Below are positions 17,856-27,039 of a stretch of DNA of 64,000 bases, one piece after another (positions within the stretch are counted from its first letter, which is position 1; each line of letters starts with the position of its first letter). Below the pieces are notes generated by a model that ran no database searches, was not told where the DNA came from, and worked only from the letters and a program-made list of their open reading frames with translations. The stretch comes from Streptomyces mirabilis (GTDB lineage Bacteria; Actinomycetota; Actinomycetes; Streptomycetales; Streptomycetaceae). The position numbers and the translations under genes are program-made. The stretch spans positions 1,178,001 through 1,242,000 of the forward strand of contig NZ_CP074102.1 in NCBI RefSeq assembly GCF_018310535.1, read 5' to 3'.

Positions 17856-18536
17856 TCAGCCCGCTGTCAGTTCCGTCGGCGGCAGTGTGTGCTGGGTGCG
17901 GATCACCTTGGTACGGAGGTAACGGACGTTGTGGGCGGTGGTGAAGACGCCCGTGGGAACATGGTGGGCCACCGTCAGGCCCAAGGTGCGCAGCTGGGCC
18001 GCCTTGTCCGGGTTGTTGGACAGCAGGTCCAGCTCAAAGATGCCGAGGGCGGCGAGCATCTGAGCGGCGGCGGTGTAGTCGCGGGCGTCCTCGGGGAGGC
18101 CGAGGGCCGCGTTGGCCTCGTAGGTGTCGAGGCCCTGGTCCTGGAGGGCGTAGGCGTCGAGCTTGTTGTAGAGGCCGATGCCGCGTCCCTCCTGGCGGAG
18201 GTAGAGCAGGACGCCTCCGCGGTCGGCGATGCGTTCGACCGCCTCGCACAGTTGGGGGCCGCAGTCGCAGCGGGCCGATCCGAAGACGTCGCCGGTCAGG
18301 CACTCGGAGTGCAGGCGCACCAGCGGGGGCCGGCCAGTGGCGGGTTCGCCGAGGATGACGGCCACGTGTTCCTGCCCGTCGGCGAGGTGGTGGAAGGTGG
18401 CGAGGTCGGCGGTCACCGTACAGTCGTCGCCGAAGTGGAGCGGGACCGTCACGCGGGTGCGCACCGTGGCTGCCGACAGGCCCGTCGGATTGCTGCTGCT
18501 GTCGCTGGATGCGGTGGCGTTGCGTGAGTCGCGCAT
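17856..18536 (-). CDS. ribA: GTP cyclohydrolase II
   Basis: A 226-aa stand-alone GTP cyclohydrolase II (no DHBP synthase domain). Zinc ligands are in CLTGDVFGSARCDCG. LVRLHSE, LRQEGRGIGL (substrate/catalytic region), YEANAALGLPEDARDY and LLSNNPDKAAQL are all typical. It opens GTP to the first pyrimidine intermediate of flavin or deazaflavin synthesis. A Ser/Thr-rich 25-residue N-terminal tail is extra. As the last gene of the DyP/DUF4331/TPR/Adh group it may supply flavin or a GTP-derived cofactor to that system; this is inference. Confidence 0.95.
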   Translation of the reverse strand: MRDSRNATASSDSSSNPTGLSAATVRTRVTVPLHFGDDCTVTADLATFHHLADGQEHVAVILGEPATGRPPLVRLHSECLTGDVFGSARCDCGPQLCEAVERIADRGGVLLYLRQEGRGIGLYNKLDAYALQDQGLDTYEANAALGLPEDARDYTAAAQMLAALGIFELDLLSNNPDKAAQLRTLGLTVAHHVPTGVFTTAHNVRYLRTKVIRTQHTLPPTELTAG

Positions 18537-18630
18537 GTCGGTCTGCTTCTCCGGGGCGGCGGTTGGGGGTGTTGGTCGCGCGATGGGCCGACTCCGTCGC
18601 CGGGGCGGCCCATCGCGCTCGGTCGACTCG

Positions 18631-19677
18631 TCAGGGAACGAGGATGAGGCGGATCGGATCGCCGATCTTGTTCTCCAGGCGGTGGATCGCCTCGGGGGCG
18701 TCGGCCAGGGAGATGTGGTCGGTGATGGACGGGGCCAGGTCGAGACGGCCGCCGCCGGCCAACCGGATCAGCTCGTAGACGTGATCGAACGAGGATCCGT
18801 AGTGTCCGAACACCTTCTTGTTCTTCAGGTTGAAGGTCATCTTCTCCGAGATCTTCAGCGGCTCGGTCGTGATACCTACCAGGACGAGCGCACCGTGGTT
18901 ACCGAGGAGAGGCGACGCCTGCTCCCGGACCCGGGGAACGCCTGCGAAGTCGAAGGCGTAGTCCAGGCCCAGGCCGTCGGTGGCCCGCAGCACGGATTCT
19001 TCGAAACCGGGGTCGGACGGGTCGAGCGCGATATCGGCGCCGAACGCGAGGGCTCGCTCACGCGCATTGGGCAGCGGGTCGACGGCGATGATCGGCGTGG
19101 CACCCATCATGCGGGCCAGCCGGACAGCATGGGCGCCCACCCCGCCGACTCCCCAGATACCCACGGCCTGGGCGGAACGCACCTGCACGGTGTCGACCAG
19201 GGCCGCGTACGAGGTGGAAACGGCGTCGGGGATGATCGCCGCCTGGTCGAAGGGAAGTGTGTCGGGGATGGGGACGACGGTGTCCTCACGGGCGATCGTG
19301 TACTGGGACCAGCCACCGTCGTAGTCGACGCCGCGGCCGCGGAACGATACGCACGTGCCGCCGCTGACACAGCGGGCGCACTCGCCGCAGGGCTGTCCCG
19401 CCTGCAGGGCGACCCGTGTGCCGACGGCCAGGTTGCGCTTGAGGCCGGGTCCCAGGGAATGGATGACGCCGGAGAGCTCGTGCCCGAGGGTGAGCACGTT
19501 GGAGTTCAGGTGCAGCGGCGTGATGCTTCCGTCGATGAGGTGGAGGTCGGAGAGGCACACGCCCGCCGCCTTCACCTCGATCAGTACTTCGCCCGGCCCG
19601 GGTACGGGGACCGGGATCTCCTCCATGACGAACTTCTTCGTGTCCAGGTGGACGCGTCCTGCCAGCATGGTGTCCAT
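18631..19677 (-). CDS. Zinc-dependent alcohol dehydrogenase (MDR family)
   Basis: A 348-aa enzyme from ATG 19677 with GAGAAGG upstream. Catalytic-zinc Cys is in KAAGVCLSDLHLI and GHE in LTLGHELSGVI. The four structural-zinc Cys are in GQPCGECARCVSGGTC. The NAD(P) fold is GIWGVGGVGAHAVRLARMMG followed by IIAVDPL. It is about two-thirds identical by eye to the enzyme at 41553, and a third copy is a fragment at 38.5 kb. It sits between the TPR gene and ribA; the spacer to the TPR gene is 221 bp. Confidence 0.92.
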   Translation of the reverse strand: MDTMLAGRVHLDTKKFVMEEIPVPVPGPGEVLIEVKAAGVCLSDLHLIDGSITPLHLNSNVLTLGHELSGVIHSLGPGLKRNLAVGTRVALQAGQPCGECARCVSGGTCVSFRGRGVDYDGGWSQYTIAREDTVVPIPDTLPFDQAAIIPDAVSTSYAALVDTVQVRSAQAVGIWGVGGVGAHAVRLARMMGATPIIAVDPLPNARERALAFGADIALDPSDPGFEESVLRATDGLGLDYAFDFAGVPRVREQASPLLGNHGALVLVGITTEPLKISEKMTFNLKNKKVFGHYGSSFDHVYELIRLAGGGRLDLAPSITDHISLADAPEAIHRLENKIGDPIRLILVP

Positions 19678-19898
19678 CGTTTTGGGCCTTCTCGGTAGTG
19701 GTTGCTGATTTGGAGTGCTGCAGCGGTCCGTGGGACCACAGAGGGGTGCGCCGAGAGGGGCCAAGCGATGGGGGCATCAGCCGATATGCGGGGCCACGTT
19801 TGCCCCTGGCGGGCTGGTGCAGGGTCGGCCGAACAGCGTGCCTGTCCGTCCGGCCGCCCCCGTCGGTGCTCCATATCGCCGGCATCGCCGCTCGGCGG

Positions 19899-20972
19899 CT
19901 ACGGGGCAGCTTGTGCAACCCGGTTCTGCGCGAGGACAGCGCGCTGGAACAGGGCATGGGCTCGGGACGTCTGGCGGAATGCGAGGTTCTGCAGCGCCAG
20001 TTGGAGCCCCCGCTCGGCATCGGCCCCCGCGGTGAGCCAGAAGTCGGCCGCGTGGTCGGCGTAAGCCTCCGGGTGACGCAGCACAAGTTCCTCGTAACGC
20101 GCCGCCGCGCGCTCGCGCCACTGGTTCGCCTCCTGAACCCTGTCGCACGCGTGCAACGCGGCCGCGAGGTGGCCGGCGTACTCGGGGTCGTCGCTGGCCC
20201 GGGTGAGGGGTCGCAGGAGGGCGACGGCACCGTGAGGCTCTCCGCGCAGCAGCTCGACCTCGGCCAAGTGGCCCAGTGCCGGCGCGTAGTCGGGCACGCG
20301 GCGCCGGGCGGCCTCGTAGCACGAGCGGGCCGCATCGAGATCGCCCTCACGGTGCCACATCACACCGCGCCGGAAGTCCAGCTGAGCGAGTGGAAACGGT
20401 GAGGTCCCCTGATAGTGGCGCCGCGCCTCACTGAACAGCTGCTCCGCCTCGGTGACCTCCCCGCGCTCGGCCTGGAGTACGGCGAGCGAGCCGAGCGTCG
20501 TGAAGTCGCTCTGCCGCTCCGCCGCTTTGTGGATCAGGGCTGTGGCATCCGTGTAGCAGCCGAGGGCCTGCAGGACGACGGCTCGTTCCGCGTCCAGTGT
20601 GGCCTCGTCCGCACCGCTCCGGCCCGCCGCGCCGAGGTCGGCAACTGCCTCGGCGAAGCGGTGCAGGGTCGCCCGCGTCCTGGCGCGGGCGAGCAGGGCC
20701 GTGCCGTCCTCCGGTGCGACGTGCACAAGCTGTTCGGCGAGTTCCGCGGCCTGCTCGTAGTCGGCGACGCGGCCCAGGATGTGGCCTCGGAGGTTGAGGA
20801 GGTCGATCAGGGCCGCCCCTTGCGCCACCGCCAACGGAGCCCATGGCGTCTCCCCGGTACCCGCACGGCTGAGCCGTACGGCCAGGCCATCGATCTGCCC
20901 GTGCAGATTCGTTACGGCGATGGTGCCGTTCGTCGTGACCGGCTCCCTCTCCTGGGGAGACGCCCCGGTCAT
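19899..20972 (-). CDS. TPR-repeat protein
   Basis: A 357-aa soluble protein built of about seven TPR-like helix pairs from residue 60 on (for example ADYEQAAELAEQLVHVAPED, GDLDAARSCYEAARRRVPDY, PEYAGHLAAALHACDRVQEA). The first 45 residues are Thr/Gly-rich. No catalytic domain. Its ATG overlaps the stop of the DUF4331 gene (ATGA), so the two proteins are made together, and the TPR protein probably scaffolds or escorts a partner of the cluster. Confidence 0.8.
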   Translation of the reverse strand: MTGASPQEREPVTTNGTIAVTNLHGQIDGLAVRLSRAGTGETPWAPLAVAQGAALIDLLNLRGHILGRVADYEQAAELAEQLVHVAPEDGTALLARARTRATLHRFAEAVADLGAAGRSGADEATLDAERAVVLQALGCYTDATALIHKAAERQSDFTTLGSLAVLQAERGEVTEAEQLFSEARRHYQGTSPFPLAQLDFRRGVMWHREGDLDAARSCYEAARRRVPDYAPALGHLAEVELLRGEPHGAVALLRPLTRASDDPEYAGHLAAALHACDRVQEANQWRERAAARYEELVLRHPEAYADHAADFWLTAGADAERGLQLALQNLAFRQTSRAHALFQRAVLAQNRVAQAAP

Positions 20973-22141
20973 GCCGCTTCCTCGCGGGGAGGCATCTGCG
21001 CGGCCAGGCGGGCACCCAGGTCCGGCGGGGTCGTGTTGGGAGCGTTCAGGTAGGGGAATGTGTCGGTGGCCAGCTGAGTGGGCTCGTCGACGCCGTCACT
21101 GATGCGCTCGCCGTCGATGCCGCCGACCACCAGCGTGTAGAGGGTGTCCACGATGTCGTCGTTGAGCGACCGGCCACCGCAGGTCGTGTGCGGGCGGCCG
21201 GCGAGCAGGGCGGTCTCGATCTCGAAACAGCCGTCCTCGGAGAAGGGCTTGGACAGGTCGACGACGAGGAAGTCCGCCAGCAGCAGTTCGGTCAGCGGGT
21301 GAGCACCCTGCTCGTCCAGTGGCCAGTCGGTCTTGCCGTCCAGGCCGTCGTAGAAGGCCAGGTTGGCGTTGAGCCGTGCGCGGTAGGTGCTCGCATAGTC
21401 GGGCCGCAGGCTGAAGGCGTCCTCCTCGTTGAAGAGGTCGCGGATCTCCAGATCGCTGTTGACGGTGTCGAACTTCTTGGGCGACATGATCACGTTCTTG
21501 ATCTCCGGCCGGCCCATGCGCTCCAGCCGGACCGGGCGTCCACCACCGGAAGTCAGGGTCTCGCCGACGACCGCCACCAGCGAGCCGGCGGCCGGGCCGA
21601 GCACCGCGGCGTCGATTTCGAGCACGATGCTCAGCGCGTTCAGGCCCTCCAGAACGTTGCTGGCATCAGACCTGAAGGACAGCTTCCCCGTCGCCTCGGT
21701 GGCTATCACGCCCACGAAGTCGATGAAGAACGGGTCGAGCCGCGACCCGGCGAAGATCTTCAGTCCCTCGGCCTCGGTGGGCACCTCGTTGCCGACCTGG
21801 AAGGAGACCTTCCGGCCGCCGGGCGCCTGGCACGTGCCCGCCTGCACCAGGGTGTCCGTGCCGCCGACCTTCTGGGGGGCGTCGAAGGTGAAGTCGAAGA
21901 CGTACTCGTCCTCTTCGACATTGAACGCCGCAGCGGCGCCCTCGCTCACGGACGTGATCGGCCGGACGCGGAAACGGTGGGTGATCGCGTCGGAGAACAG
22001 GGCTGTAGGGGCCGAGGCCGGGAGCACGTTGAGGACGAGCACCAGGTTTCCCGGCCGCTCCGGGCTCGGGAAGGCGTACACGTCGCAGATGTCGGACGCG
22101 GGGTCCGCGATGGCACGCGGTCCGGAGAAGTGGTCAGCCAT
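20969..22141 (-). CDS. DUF4331 family protein
   Basis: A 390-aa protein. It starts MADHFSGPRAIADPASDICD with the DUF4331 hallmark (DH.SGPRA..DPA.DI.D.Y.F), then LVLVLNVLPASAP and YVFDFTFDAP. The later part has GRPVRLERMGRPEIKNVIMS and LLADFLVVDLSKPF. No signal peptide is evident, unlike many secreted members. AAGGAG lies 9 bp before the ATG. Function of the family is unknown; here it is coupled to a TPR protein and follows a DyP peroxidase by 36 bp. Confidence 0.85.
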   Translation of the reverse strand: MADHFSGPRAIADPASDICDVYAFPSPERPGNLVLVLNVLPASAPTALFSDAITHRFRVRPITSVSEGAAAAFNVEEDEYVFDFTFDAPQKVGGTDTLVQAGTCQAPGGRKVSFQVGNEVPTEAEGLKIFAGSRLDPFFIDFVGVIATEATGKLSFRSDASNVLEGLNALSIVLEIDAAVLGPAAGSLVAVVGETLTSGGGRPVRLERMGRPEIKNVIMSPKKFDTVNSDLEIRDLFNEEDAFSLRPDYASTYRARLNANLAFYDGLDGKTDWPLDEQGAHPLTELLLADFLVVDLSKPFSEDGCFEIETALLAGRPHTTCGGRSLNDDIVDTLYTLVVGGIDGERISDGVDEPTQLATDTFPYLNAPNTTPPDLGARLAAQMPPREEAA

Positions 22142-22177
22142 GAGGAACGCTCCTTGTCGTGTTGCTTGTGAGAGATG

Positions 22178-23506
22178 TCAGGTGTTGAGATCGGCAATCC
22201 AGCGCAGCGCCGACAGTCCGGGCATGAAGCAGTACTCGCCACCCCGGTTGACGACGAACGGCGGTAGCCCCTTGAAGCGGCGGCGGATCGGTTTGCGCGG
22301 GACGGTGAACCCGCCGTCGTCGTTCGTGCCGATCAGCGGGTCCTTTTCCGCGGGCGCCCCGATGAACTTGCCGTCGTTGACCCACTGCCGCTGGACGAAC
22401 TCGAACTGCCGGTCCAGGTTTGCTCCGACAAAGGCGAAGATGATGCCGCGGTCGGCGCCGTCGTCCTCCAGCACTCCCTTGGGCAGCGGCGGACCATAGG
22501 TCGTACCGCGCCGGATCATGCGGTGCAGGCGCACCTCACCGGTGACGACCGCATCCCGCGGGTTCATGCGCCGGGCGTGGGCGCCCACGGGGCACTTGAG
22601 GCCCTCCGGGTCGTCGCCGTACATGAACTCGTTGTTGCGCTTGGGATCGGCACCGAGTTCCGGATCGTCCTTGTCCGGCGTCAGCGCCAGCGGGGCGCCG
22701 CTGGGCCAGCGGCCGACGAGCTTGGCCGCCAGCAGCTCCTCGTCGGCGGTGTCGGTGGCGCGCTCGTGGAGGTACTTACGGAACTCGGCCACTCGTGTGT
22801 GCAGCTTACGGAAGGCCACGTACGTTCCGTTGCGCCCGAGCACCTCAGGCTGCGGAACGGGTGTGATGCCATGGGTCTCGTTCTTGTATCCGGTGATGAA
22901 CTCGCCTGCCCTGAGCGGCTCTTCGTACGGATTGGTGCCGGGGATGCCCGTGCCCTCGATCGCCGGCTGACCGATGCCGTCCCGGAAACCGAACGGTTCC
23001 TTCTCGTCCGGTCCGACGTGCACGTCCTGCTGCCAGATGGCAACGACGTCGGGCAGATCGCGCAAGGCGTCGCGGACCAGGAGGAGGACCGTCTCCAGGC
23101 GAACGGTGTCCGGGGCGAGGCCGGCCAGTATGAGGTGCACGTCCTTCGAACCGAGCGGGCTCTCCCAGTTCTCCGGCGCGTTTTCCCCGACGTCCCCGAT
23201 GTACTCCGCCCTCGCGGCCATGCCCTCGCGGAACTCCTCCGGGAAGGCGGCCAGCGACTCCTCGGGCACCCCCAAGGCCTTCAGGCCCTGGAAGCTGAGT
23301 GCCACCGCGAGCGAGACCTGACGCTCGGGGTCGAACGCGGCGACCGAGTCGAGGGCCGGGGTGAGCCGCCGCAGCAGCTCGCGCCCCTGCCGCCGGTCGT
23401 CGATGCGCAGGGCGAGGTAGGCGCCCGCGTAGGGCGTCGGCCGTGGCTCCAGAGCGGCGGCCTGGATGTCGTCGAGCTCCAGGGCGTTGCCCTTCTCGAT
23501 GCTCAT
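22178..23506 (-). CDS. DyP-type heme peroxidase
   Basis: A 442-aa dye-decolorising peroxidase. The catalytic Asp lies in GFRDG (Asp about residue 176), and the proximal heme His is probably H310 in CPVGAHARRMNPRD, which also carries the conserved Arg. It has the double ferredoxin-like build of the longer classes and no Tat signal, so it is likely cytoplasmic or encapsulated. GGAAGG precedes the ATG. It is the second gene after the TGAGACA-type promoter. Confidence 0.93.
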   Translation of the reverse strand: MSIEKGNALELDDIQAAALEPRPTPYAGAYLALRIDDRRQGRELLRRLTPALDSVAAFDPERQVSLAVALSFQGLKALGVPEESLAAFPEEFREGMAARAEYIGDVGENAPENWESPLGSKDVHLILAGLAPDTVRLETVLLLVRDALRDLPDVVAIWQQDVHVGPDEKEPFGFRDGIGQPAIEGTGIPGTNPYEEPLRAGEFITGYKNETHGITPVPQPEVLGRNGTYVAFRKLHTRVAEFRKYLHERATDTADEELLAAKLVGRWPSGAPLALTPDKDDPELGADPKRNNEFMYGDDPEGLKCPVGAHARRMNPRDAVVTGEVRLHRMIRRGTTYGPPLPKGVLEDDGADRGIIFAFVGANLDRQFEFVQRQWVNDGKFIGAPAEKDPLIGTNDDGGFTVPRKPIRRRFKGLPPFVVNRGGEYCFMPGLSALRWIADLNT

Positions 23507-23582
23507 GATGCCTTCCAGAACTGTCTTGCGCGGACGGAGTCGTCACGCGGGTCGTGGGAGGGGGGCGGGGGTGGTGCCCCTT

Positions 23583-23614
23583 CCCGGAGGGGGTGGGGGT
23601 GGGCCCCCTCCGGG
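23583..23614. terminator. Hairpin after the 209-aa gene, copy A
   Basis: CCCGGAGGGGG (23583-23593) and CCCCCTCCGGG (23604-23614) form a perfect 11-bp stem with a 10-base loop. It lies between the 209-aa gene and the DyP gene on the leftward transcript, so it could trim expression of the downstream genes. The same hairpin is at 29539-29570 in copy B. Confidence 0.6.
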
Positions 23615-23622
23615 GGTGTGGG

Positions 23623-24252
23623 TCAGCTGGCGGCCTGGGCGAGCAGTGGCTTGAGGGCCGGGTGCTGGAGGGCTTCCTCGGCGGCGGGGTTGTCCAGGAC
23701 GTCCTGGAAGGCGGCGTTGATCTGGTGGGCCTTGGCGATCTCCGGCATCGTCAGGGAGCCGACCGGGTTGAAGTAGGCGGCGGCCTGCTGCTGCCCGTCC
23801 TGCAGGATCTGCTTCATGCCGGCCATGTTCGCGAGGATGTGCTCCTCGAAGCCCTCGCGGGTCTTGTCGCCGGTGAGTGCCTCGAGGCCGCCGGACTTCT
23901 CGATCCACGGGGCGATCTTGGTGTCCCACTCGGTGGTGTGCTGCATCCAGTCCACGAAGTGCTCGAAGCCGACGGTCAGGAACGCGTCGTCGATGTAGGG
24001 GTCCCACTCGGTCTCGAAGGTGGTGGCCCACAGCAGGCGCGTGCCGTTGTCGAAGACCACGTGGCGGGAGTCACGCAGACCGGTCTTGATGGTGGCGGCG
24101 ATGTCGCCCTGCCGCAGGGCCTCGCACATCCGCTGGCAGGCCGCCGCCACCTCCTGCTCATGTCCCGGCTTGACGTGGAAGTAGGTGGCCAGCTCGGAGA
24201 CGACACCTTCGGTGCGGCCCTTGCCCGCCTTCTTCGTGATCGAAGCGGTCAT
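23623..24252 (-). CDS. DyP-cluster protein of 209 aa, copy A
   Basis: The start is fixed by GGAGGAAATC before the ATG at 24252. The N-terminal half (ELATYFHVKPGHEQEVAAAC, then HVVFDNGTRLLWATTFETEW followed by DPYIDD) has the beta-alpha-beta look of a dimeric ferredoxin-like (ABM/DyP-type) fold. The C-terminal half is helical (WDTKIAPWIEKSGG, EGFEEHILANMAGMKQILQD). No catalytic motif is certain. It is the first gene downstream of the TetR-type operator and is followed by the DyP peroxidase. An identical gene is at 29579. Confidence 0.75.
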   Translation of the reverse strand: MTASITKKAGKGRTEGVVSELATYFHVKPGHEQEVAAACQRMCEALRQGDIAATIKTGLRDSRHVVFDNGTRLLWATTFETEWDPYIDDAFLTVGFEHFVDWMQHTTEWDTKIAPWIEKSGGLEALTGDKTREGFEEHILANMAGMKQILQDGQQQAAAYFNPVGSLTMPEIAKAHQINAAFQDVLDNPAAEEALQHPALKPLLAQAAS

Positions 24253-24344
24253 GATTTCCTCCATGAGAGACCTTGTGCGCAAATGCAGTGGCATGAGCGG
24301 TATCTGCGGATAGTCGCGGGATCTGCCTTTTCGCAACCCCGATG

Positions 24345-24389
24345 TGAGACAGATTGACTCACAGAGAGTCTATGAGTCAACTTGTCTCA
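24345..24389. promoter_or_regulatory. Double TGAGACA operator, copy A
   Basis: Two 17-bp sites, TGAGACAGATTGACTCA (24345-24361) and TGAGTCAACTTGTCTCA (24373-24389), which are also reverse complements of each other apart from two bases. They lie 93-137 bp before the 209-aa gene. The same class of site stands before the tetR gene at 26391, making that protein the likely binder. Confidence 0.75.
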
Positions 24390-24540
24390 GAGAGACCTGT
24401 GTCACACCGATTCAGTCCAGGTGCGCAGTGATCGGGTCGGTGGCACCCGCCCGGACTGCGAGCCGATCGGTTGGTGCCGACAGGTTCGGCCGACTGCTGC
24501 CGAAGCCGGGAACTCGGAGGTGACAGGAACCCGCAGCTCT

Positions 24541-24735
24541 TCATGGGGCGAGACGGAGCTGGGTATAGGCGGCGAGGATCAGGCAGGTCCATCGGTCGCC
24601 TGCCTCGGTGGGGCGGATCTTCGGCGAGGTCCAGCTCAGGGTCTGTTTGAACAGGCGGAATGGGCCCGAGCAGACGCGGCCGGTGTAGCCCAGGCCGTCG
24701 CCGCAATCATCGCCGTCGCACGCTAGCTGGAGCTT
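24541..24735 (-). pseudogene. Transposase remnant
   Basis: The leftward frame reads GPFRLFKQTLSWTSPKIRPT and EAGDRWTCLILAAYTQLRLA, then stops at 24541. This resembles the middle of a common Streptomyces transposase (FKQTLGWT.PKIR.P.AADRWTWLILAAYTQLRLAR). Both ends are missing. The plus-strand DNA to the left, back to the operator, holds nothing recognisable. Confidence 0.5.
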
Positions 24736-24803
24736 GTCCGTTCGATCATGGTGGAGGCAGCCGGTCAAGGGAGCGAATGCGCTGCCACGTAAGCTCCGCG
24801 AAT

Positions 24804-25601
24804 ATGGATGACGTCACCCCGCCCTCCAGCTTGCTGCCGGTTTTGGCTGGTGGTGAGCCTGGCGAGACGGCAGCCCCGCTTCTGGACCGGTTGCGTGTTG
24901 CCGTTTCGCGGCGGCTTGCCGCAAATCTGCCTGTGCCAGGCTCGATGGTGCAGTGGGTGGATGAGGAGGTGGACGCTTTCGCCGACGACTCAGAATTGCT
25001 CGGCGTGCTCTTCGACCAGTTGCTTCATGCCCACGCACTGGACACTGCGACTGCAGGTGCGGCGGTGCTTCTCGCGGATGTGGTCATCGACAGTCGAGCC
25101 GCTGCCGCTGTACGTGCCGCACTGACGGTGACGCTGGCCGAAGCGGCGACGGCCGCGCTGCGTGAAGAGGCGCTGGATCCGCAGGGGTTCGTCAGTGCTG
25201 AGGCTGTGCTGCGGCAGCAGACCGACAGCGAGCGAGCTGTCCGGCAAGCCGTTCGAGGGGAGGCTCCCCGCCTGTTTGCGCAATGGGACGAGGAGCCTGA
25301 AGTGATGCAGTTCGCGCTTGCCGTGCTTGCGGCCGCCTGCGCCGGGACTGATGTCATCACGCGGATCGCAGGCCTGGCCACTGTGTGGCCGGAAACCCCT
25401 CGGGCGGCCACCTTGGCGTTGGCCTGTGCTCTGGCCGCTGACAATGAGGAGGCGATCGCGGAAGCTCTTGGCGAGACCGTCAGCCATCCCGATTACAACC
25501 CTGACGCCCAGGGAGATCCTGAGGCTCTCGTGCAAGGCCAGGGGCTGAGCCTCCTGATCGACCTCGCACAGCGTGAGATCGGCCCCCTGGTCTTCCACTG
25601 A
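24804..25601 (+). CDS. Hypothetical helical protein
   Basis: A 265-aa ORF from ATG 24804, starting MDDVTPPSSLLPVLAGGEPG. Almost all alpha-helical and rich in Ala/Leu/Glu (VQWVDEEVDAFADDSELLGV, AAVRAALTVTLAEAATAALR, FALAVLAAACAGTDVITRIA). No signal peptide, membrane segment or known motif. No clear ribosome site. Its third-position GC looks lower than that of neighbouring genes, suggesting a separate origin. Confidence 0.6.
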   Translation: MDDVTPPSSLLPVLAGGEPGETAAPLLDRLRVAVSRRLAANLPVPGSMVQWVDEEVDAFADDSELLGVLFDQLLHAHALDTATAGAAVLLADVVIDSRAAAAVRAALTVTLAEAATAALREEALDPQGFVSAEAVLRQQTDSERAVRQAVRGEAPRLFAQWDEEPEVMQFALAVLAAACAGTDVITRIAGLATVWPETPRAATLALACALAADNEEAIAEALGETVSHPDYNPDAQGDPEALVQGQGLSLLIDLAQREIGPLVFH

Positions 25602-25640
25602 CGAACCGATCGGCTACGGGCTGCGAAGCCAGATGACGAC

Positions 25641-26395
25641 GTGGCGGGCGCGCCACGGGGCTGCGACAAAGAGCGGTACTCGGCCGGACAAGCCCTAGTC
25701 GACGGCGGCTACACCTCCCTGGTGTACCTGGAACAGGCCGGTCAGAAACACAAGGGCACGGTCACCGACCGCTTCCGGGCAACCCCGCCCGCCAGCACCC
25801 CGGGAACGAAGGCTTCGGCCAGGACGGCTTCCACATCGACTTCGACCGCCGACAGGTGAACTGTCCCCAAGGCCAGGTCAGCAGAGGCCGGCACGGCCCC
25901 TACCCAACCTCCTCGCCCACCGCGGCCGCACTGATCGTGGCGCGGTCACCAAGGGCCAGTGCCAGCCGTGTTCGGTCCGTGCCCAGTGCACCACCTCACG
26001 CGACAGCGCCCGGAACGCGGGCTTTCCCCCACGAGAACTCCGCGACCCGCAAGTCCGCTTCCGTGCCGAACAGCAGACGCCCGATGGGCAGCCCCGGTAT
26101 GCGATTCACTCCGGGGCCGAGGGGCGCCGTCAACGAGCTCGCTGACGGACACGGTATGCGCCGCTGCCGCTAACAGGGTCAGTCAAAGGCCCACCTACAA
26201 CAGGTCTTCACGCCCCTCGCCGTGAACATCGAGCGCCTCAGCGGTCCGGCGCCGACCGGCAACGCAACCCCGCCCCGGTCACCGACCGCCGTCCAGGACT
26301 TCCTGGACCAGCACGGGATCCCTCGACTGACGTCCTGGCGGGCCGTCAGCGGCCGACCTCGACGACTGCAAGATCCCCGACAGCGTCAAGCTAGG
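25641..26395 (+). pseudogene. IS1182-family transposase, decayed C-terminal part
   Basis: Recognisable pieces in successive frames: [90 protein letters not shown]. These match the last half of IS1182 transposases in order. There are several frameshifts, and TAA follows MRRCR where relatives have Tyr. The N-terminal half is gone. It ends against the tetR gene. Confidence 0.75.
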
Positions 26396-26978
26396 ACCAG
26401 CCCCGCATAGCGGCATCCACGACGGAGTCCACGGTGTCACGTCCGAGGCGGTTCCCGGCGAGAAAGCGCTCGAAGAACAGGGGGCCCGCGGTAGCCATGG
26501 CAAAGGTCTCGGGGGTGACGTCGGACCGGAGCTGGCCGCGCTCCACGGCCGCGGTGACAGCGGGGCGCAGGGCATCGGCGATCTGGTTCAGCAGCGACTC
26601 CCGGAGGCGGCGTATGCCTTCGTCATGCCGTGAGCTGCCAAGGATCGCAGCCAGGACGGCACCGGCCTGCTCGTCGTCCCACCGCTCGGCAAGCACGCCC
26701 AGACGGTGAACGAGCTCCGCTCGCGGATCGTTGCCCGAAGCGGCCCGAAGCTCCTCAGGCATCGGAGGCAAAGGCGGCATGCCGGCTTCCAGCGCGGCCA
26801 AGCGGAGGTCGAGAAGGCCGGGCCAGTGCCGATAGACGGTGGCTCTGCCTACGGCGGCACGGGCGGCAACCGACTGATGCGTCACGGCCTCCAGCCCGCC
26901 CTCCGTGAGCAACGCGGTGGCCGCCGAGACCATGGCGTCGCGGCTGCGCAACAGACGCGGATCGGTTCTGTCTTCCAC
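26391..26978 (-). CDS. TetR-family repressor (TGAGACA operator)
   Basis: A 195-aa protein. The HTH lies at residues 15-60 (AATALLTEGGLEAVTHQSVA, then RAAVGRATVYRHWPGLLDL). The C-terminal ligand domain has LRPAVTAAVERGQLRSDVTP and GPLFFERFLAGNRLGRDTVD, typical of the TetR_C_11-like group. A TGAGACA-type double operator lies directly upstream, and the same site stands before both copies of the 209-aa gene, so it probably represses itself and the DyP/DUF4331 cluster. The MFS exporter gene lies upstream on the same strand; the inducer is likely an exporter substrate. Confidence 0.88.
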   Translation of the reverse strand: MEDRTDPRLLRSRDAMVSAATALLTEGGLEAVTHQSVAARAAVGRATVYRHWPGLLDLRLAALEAGMPPLPPMPEELRAASGNDPRAELVHRLGVLAERWDDEQAGAVLAAILGSSRHDEGIRRLRESLLNQIADALRPAVTAAVERGQLRSDVTPETFAMATAGPLFFERFLAGNRLGRDTVDSVVDAAMRGWS

Positions 26979-26995
26979 CTCTCCATTCCCTTCCG

Positions 26996-27039
26996 TGAGA
27001 CAATCCGACTTACAGCTTACTATGGGACATTCTGTCTCA
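26996..27039. promoter_or_regulatory. Double TGAGACA operator before tetR
   Basis: TGAGACAATCCGACTTA (26996-27012) and TGGGACATTCTGTCTCA (27023-27039): outer half-sites TGAGACA and TGTCTCA are exact, inner ones partly degenerate. Spacing between the two sites is 27 bp against 28 bp in the 209-aa gene promoters. Autoregulation is likely. Confidence 0.7.

Larger units (their letters stand above)
23582..24405. repeat. 824-bp duplicated block, copy A
   Basis: This block is repeated at 29538-30361 with a constant offset of 5,956 bp. I found one mismatch (near 23619, in the G-rich stretch next to the stop codon). It contains a hairpin, the 209-aa gene and its promoter with the double TGAGACA operator. 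No terminal inverted repeats or transposase are visible. Confidence 0.9.

Noticed and set aside
23582..24405. Insertion sequence or transposon as the cause of the 824-bp repeat
   Set aside because: No inverted ends, no target duplication and no transposase gene inside; the only gene is the 209-aa protein.
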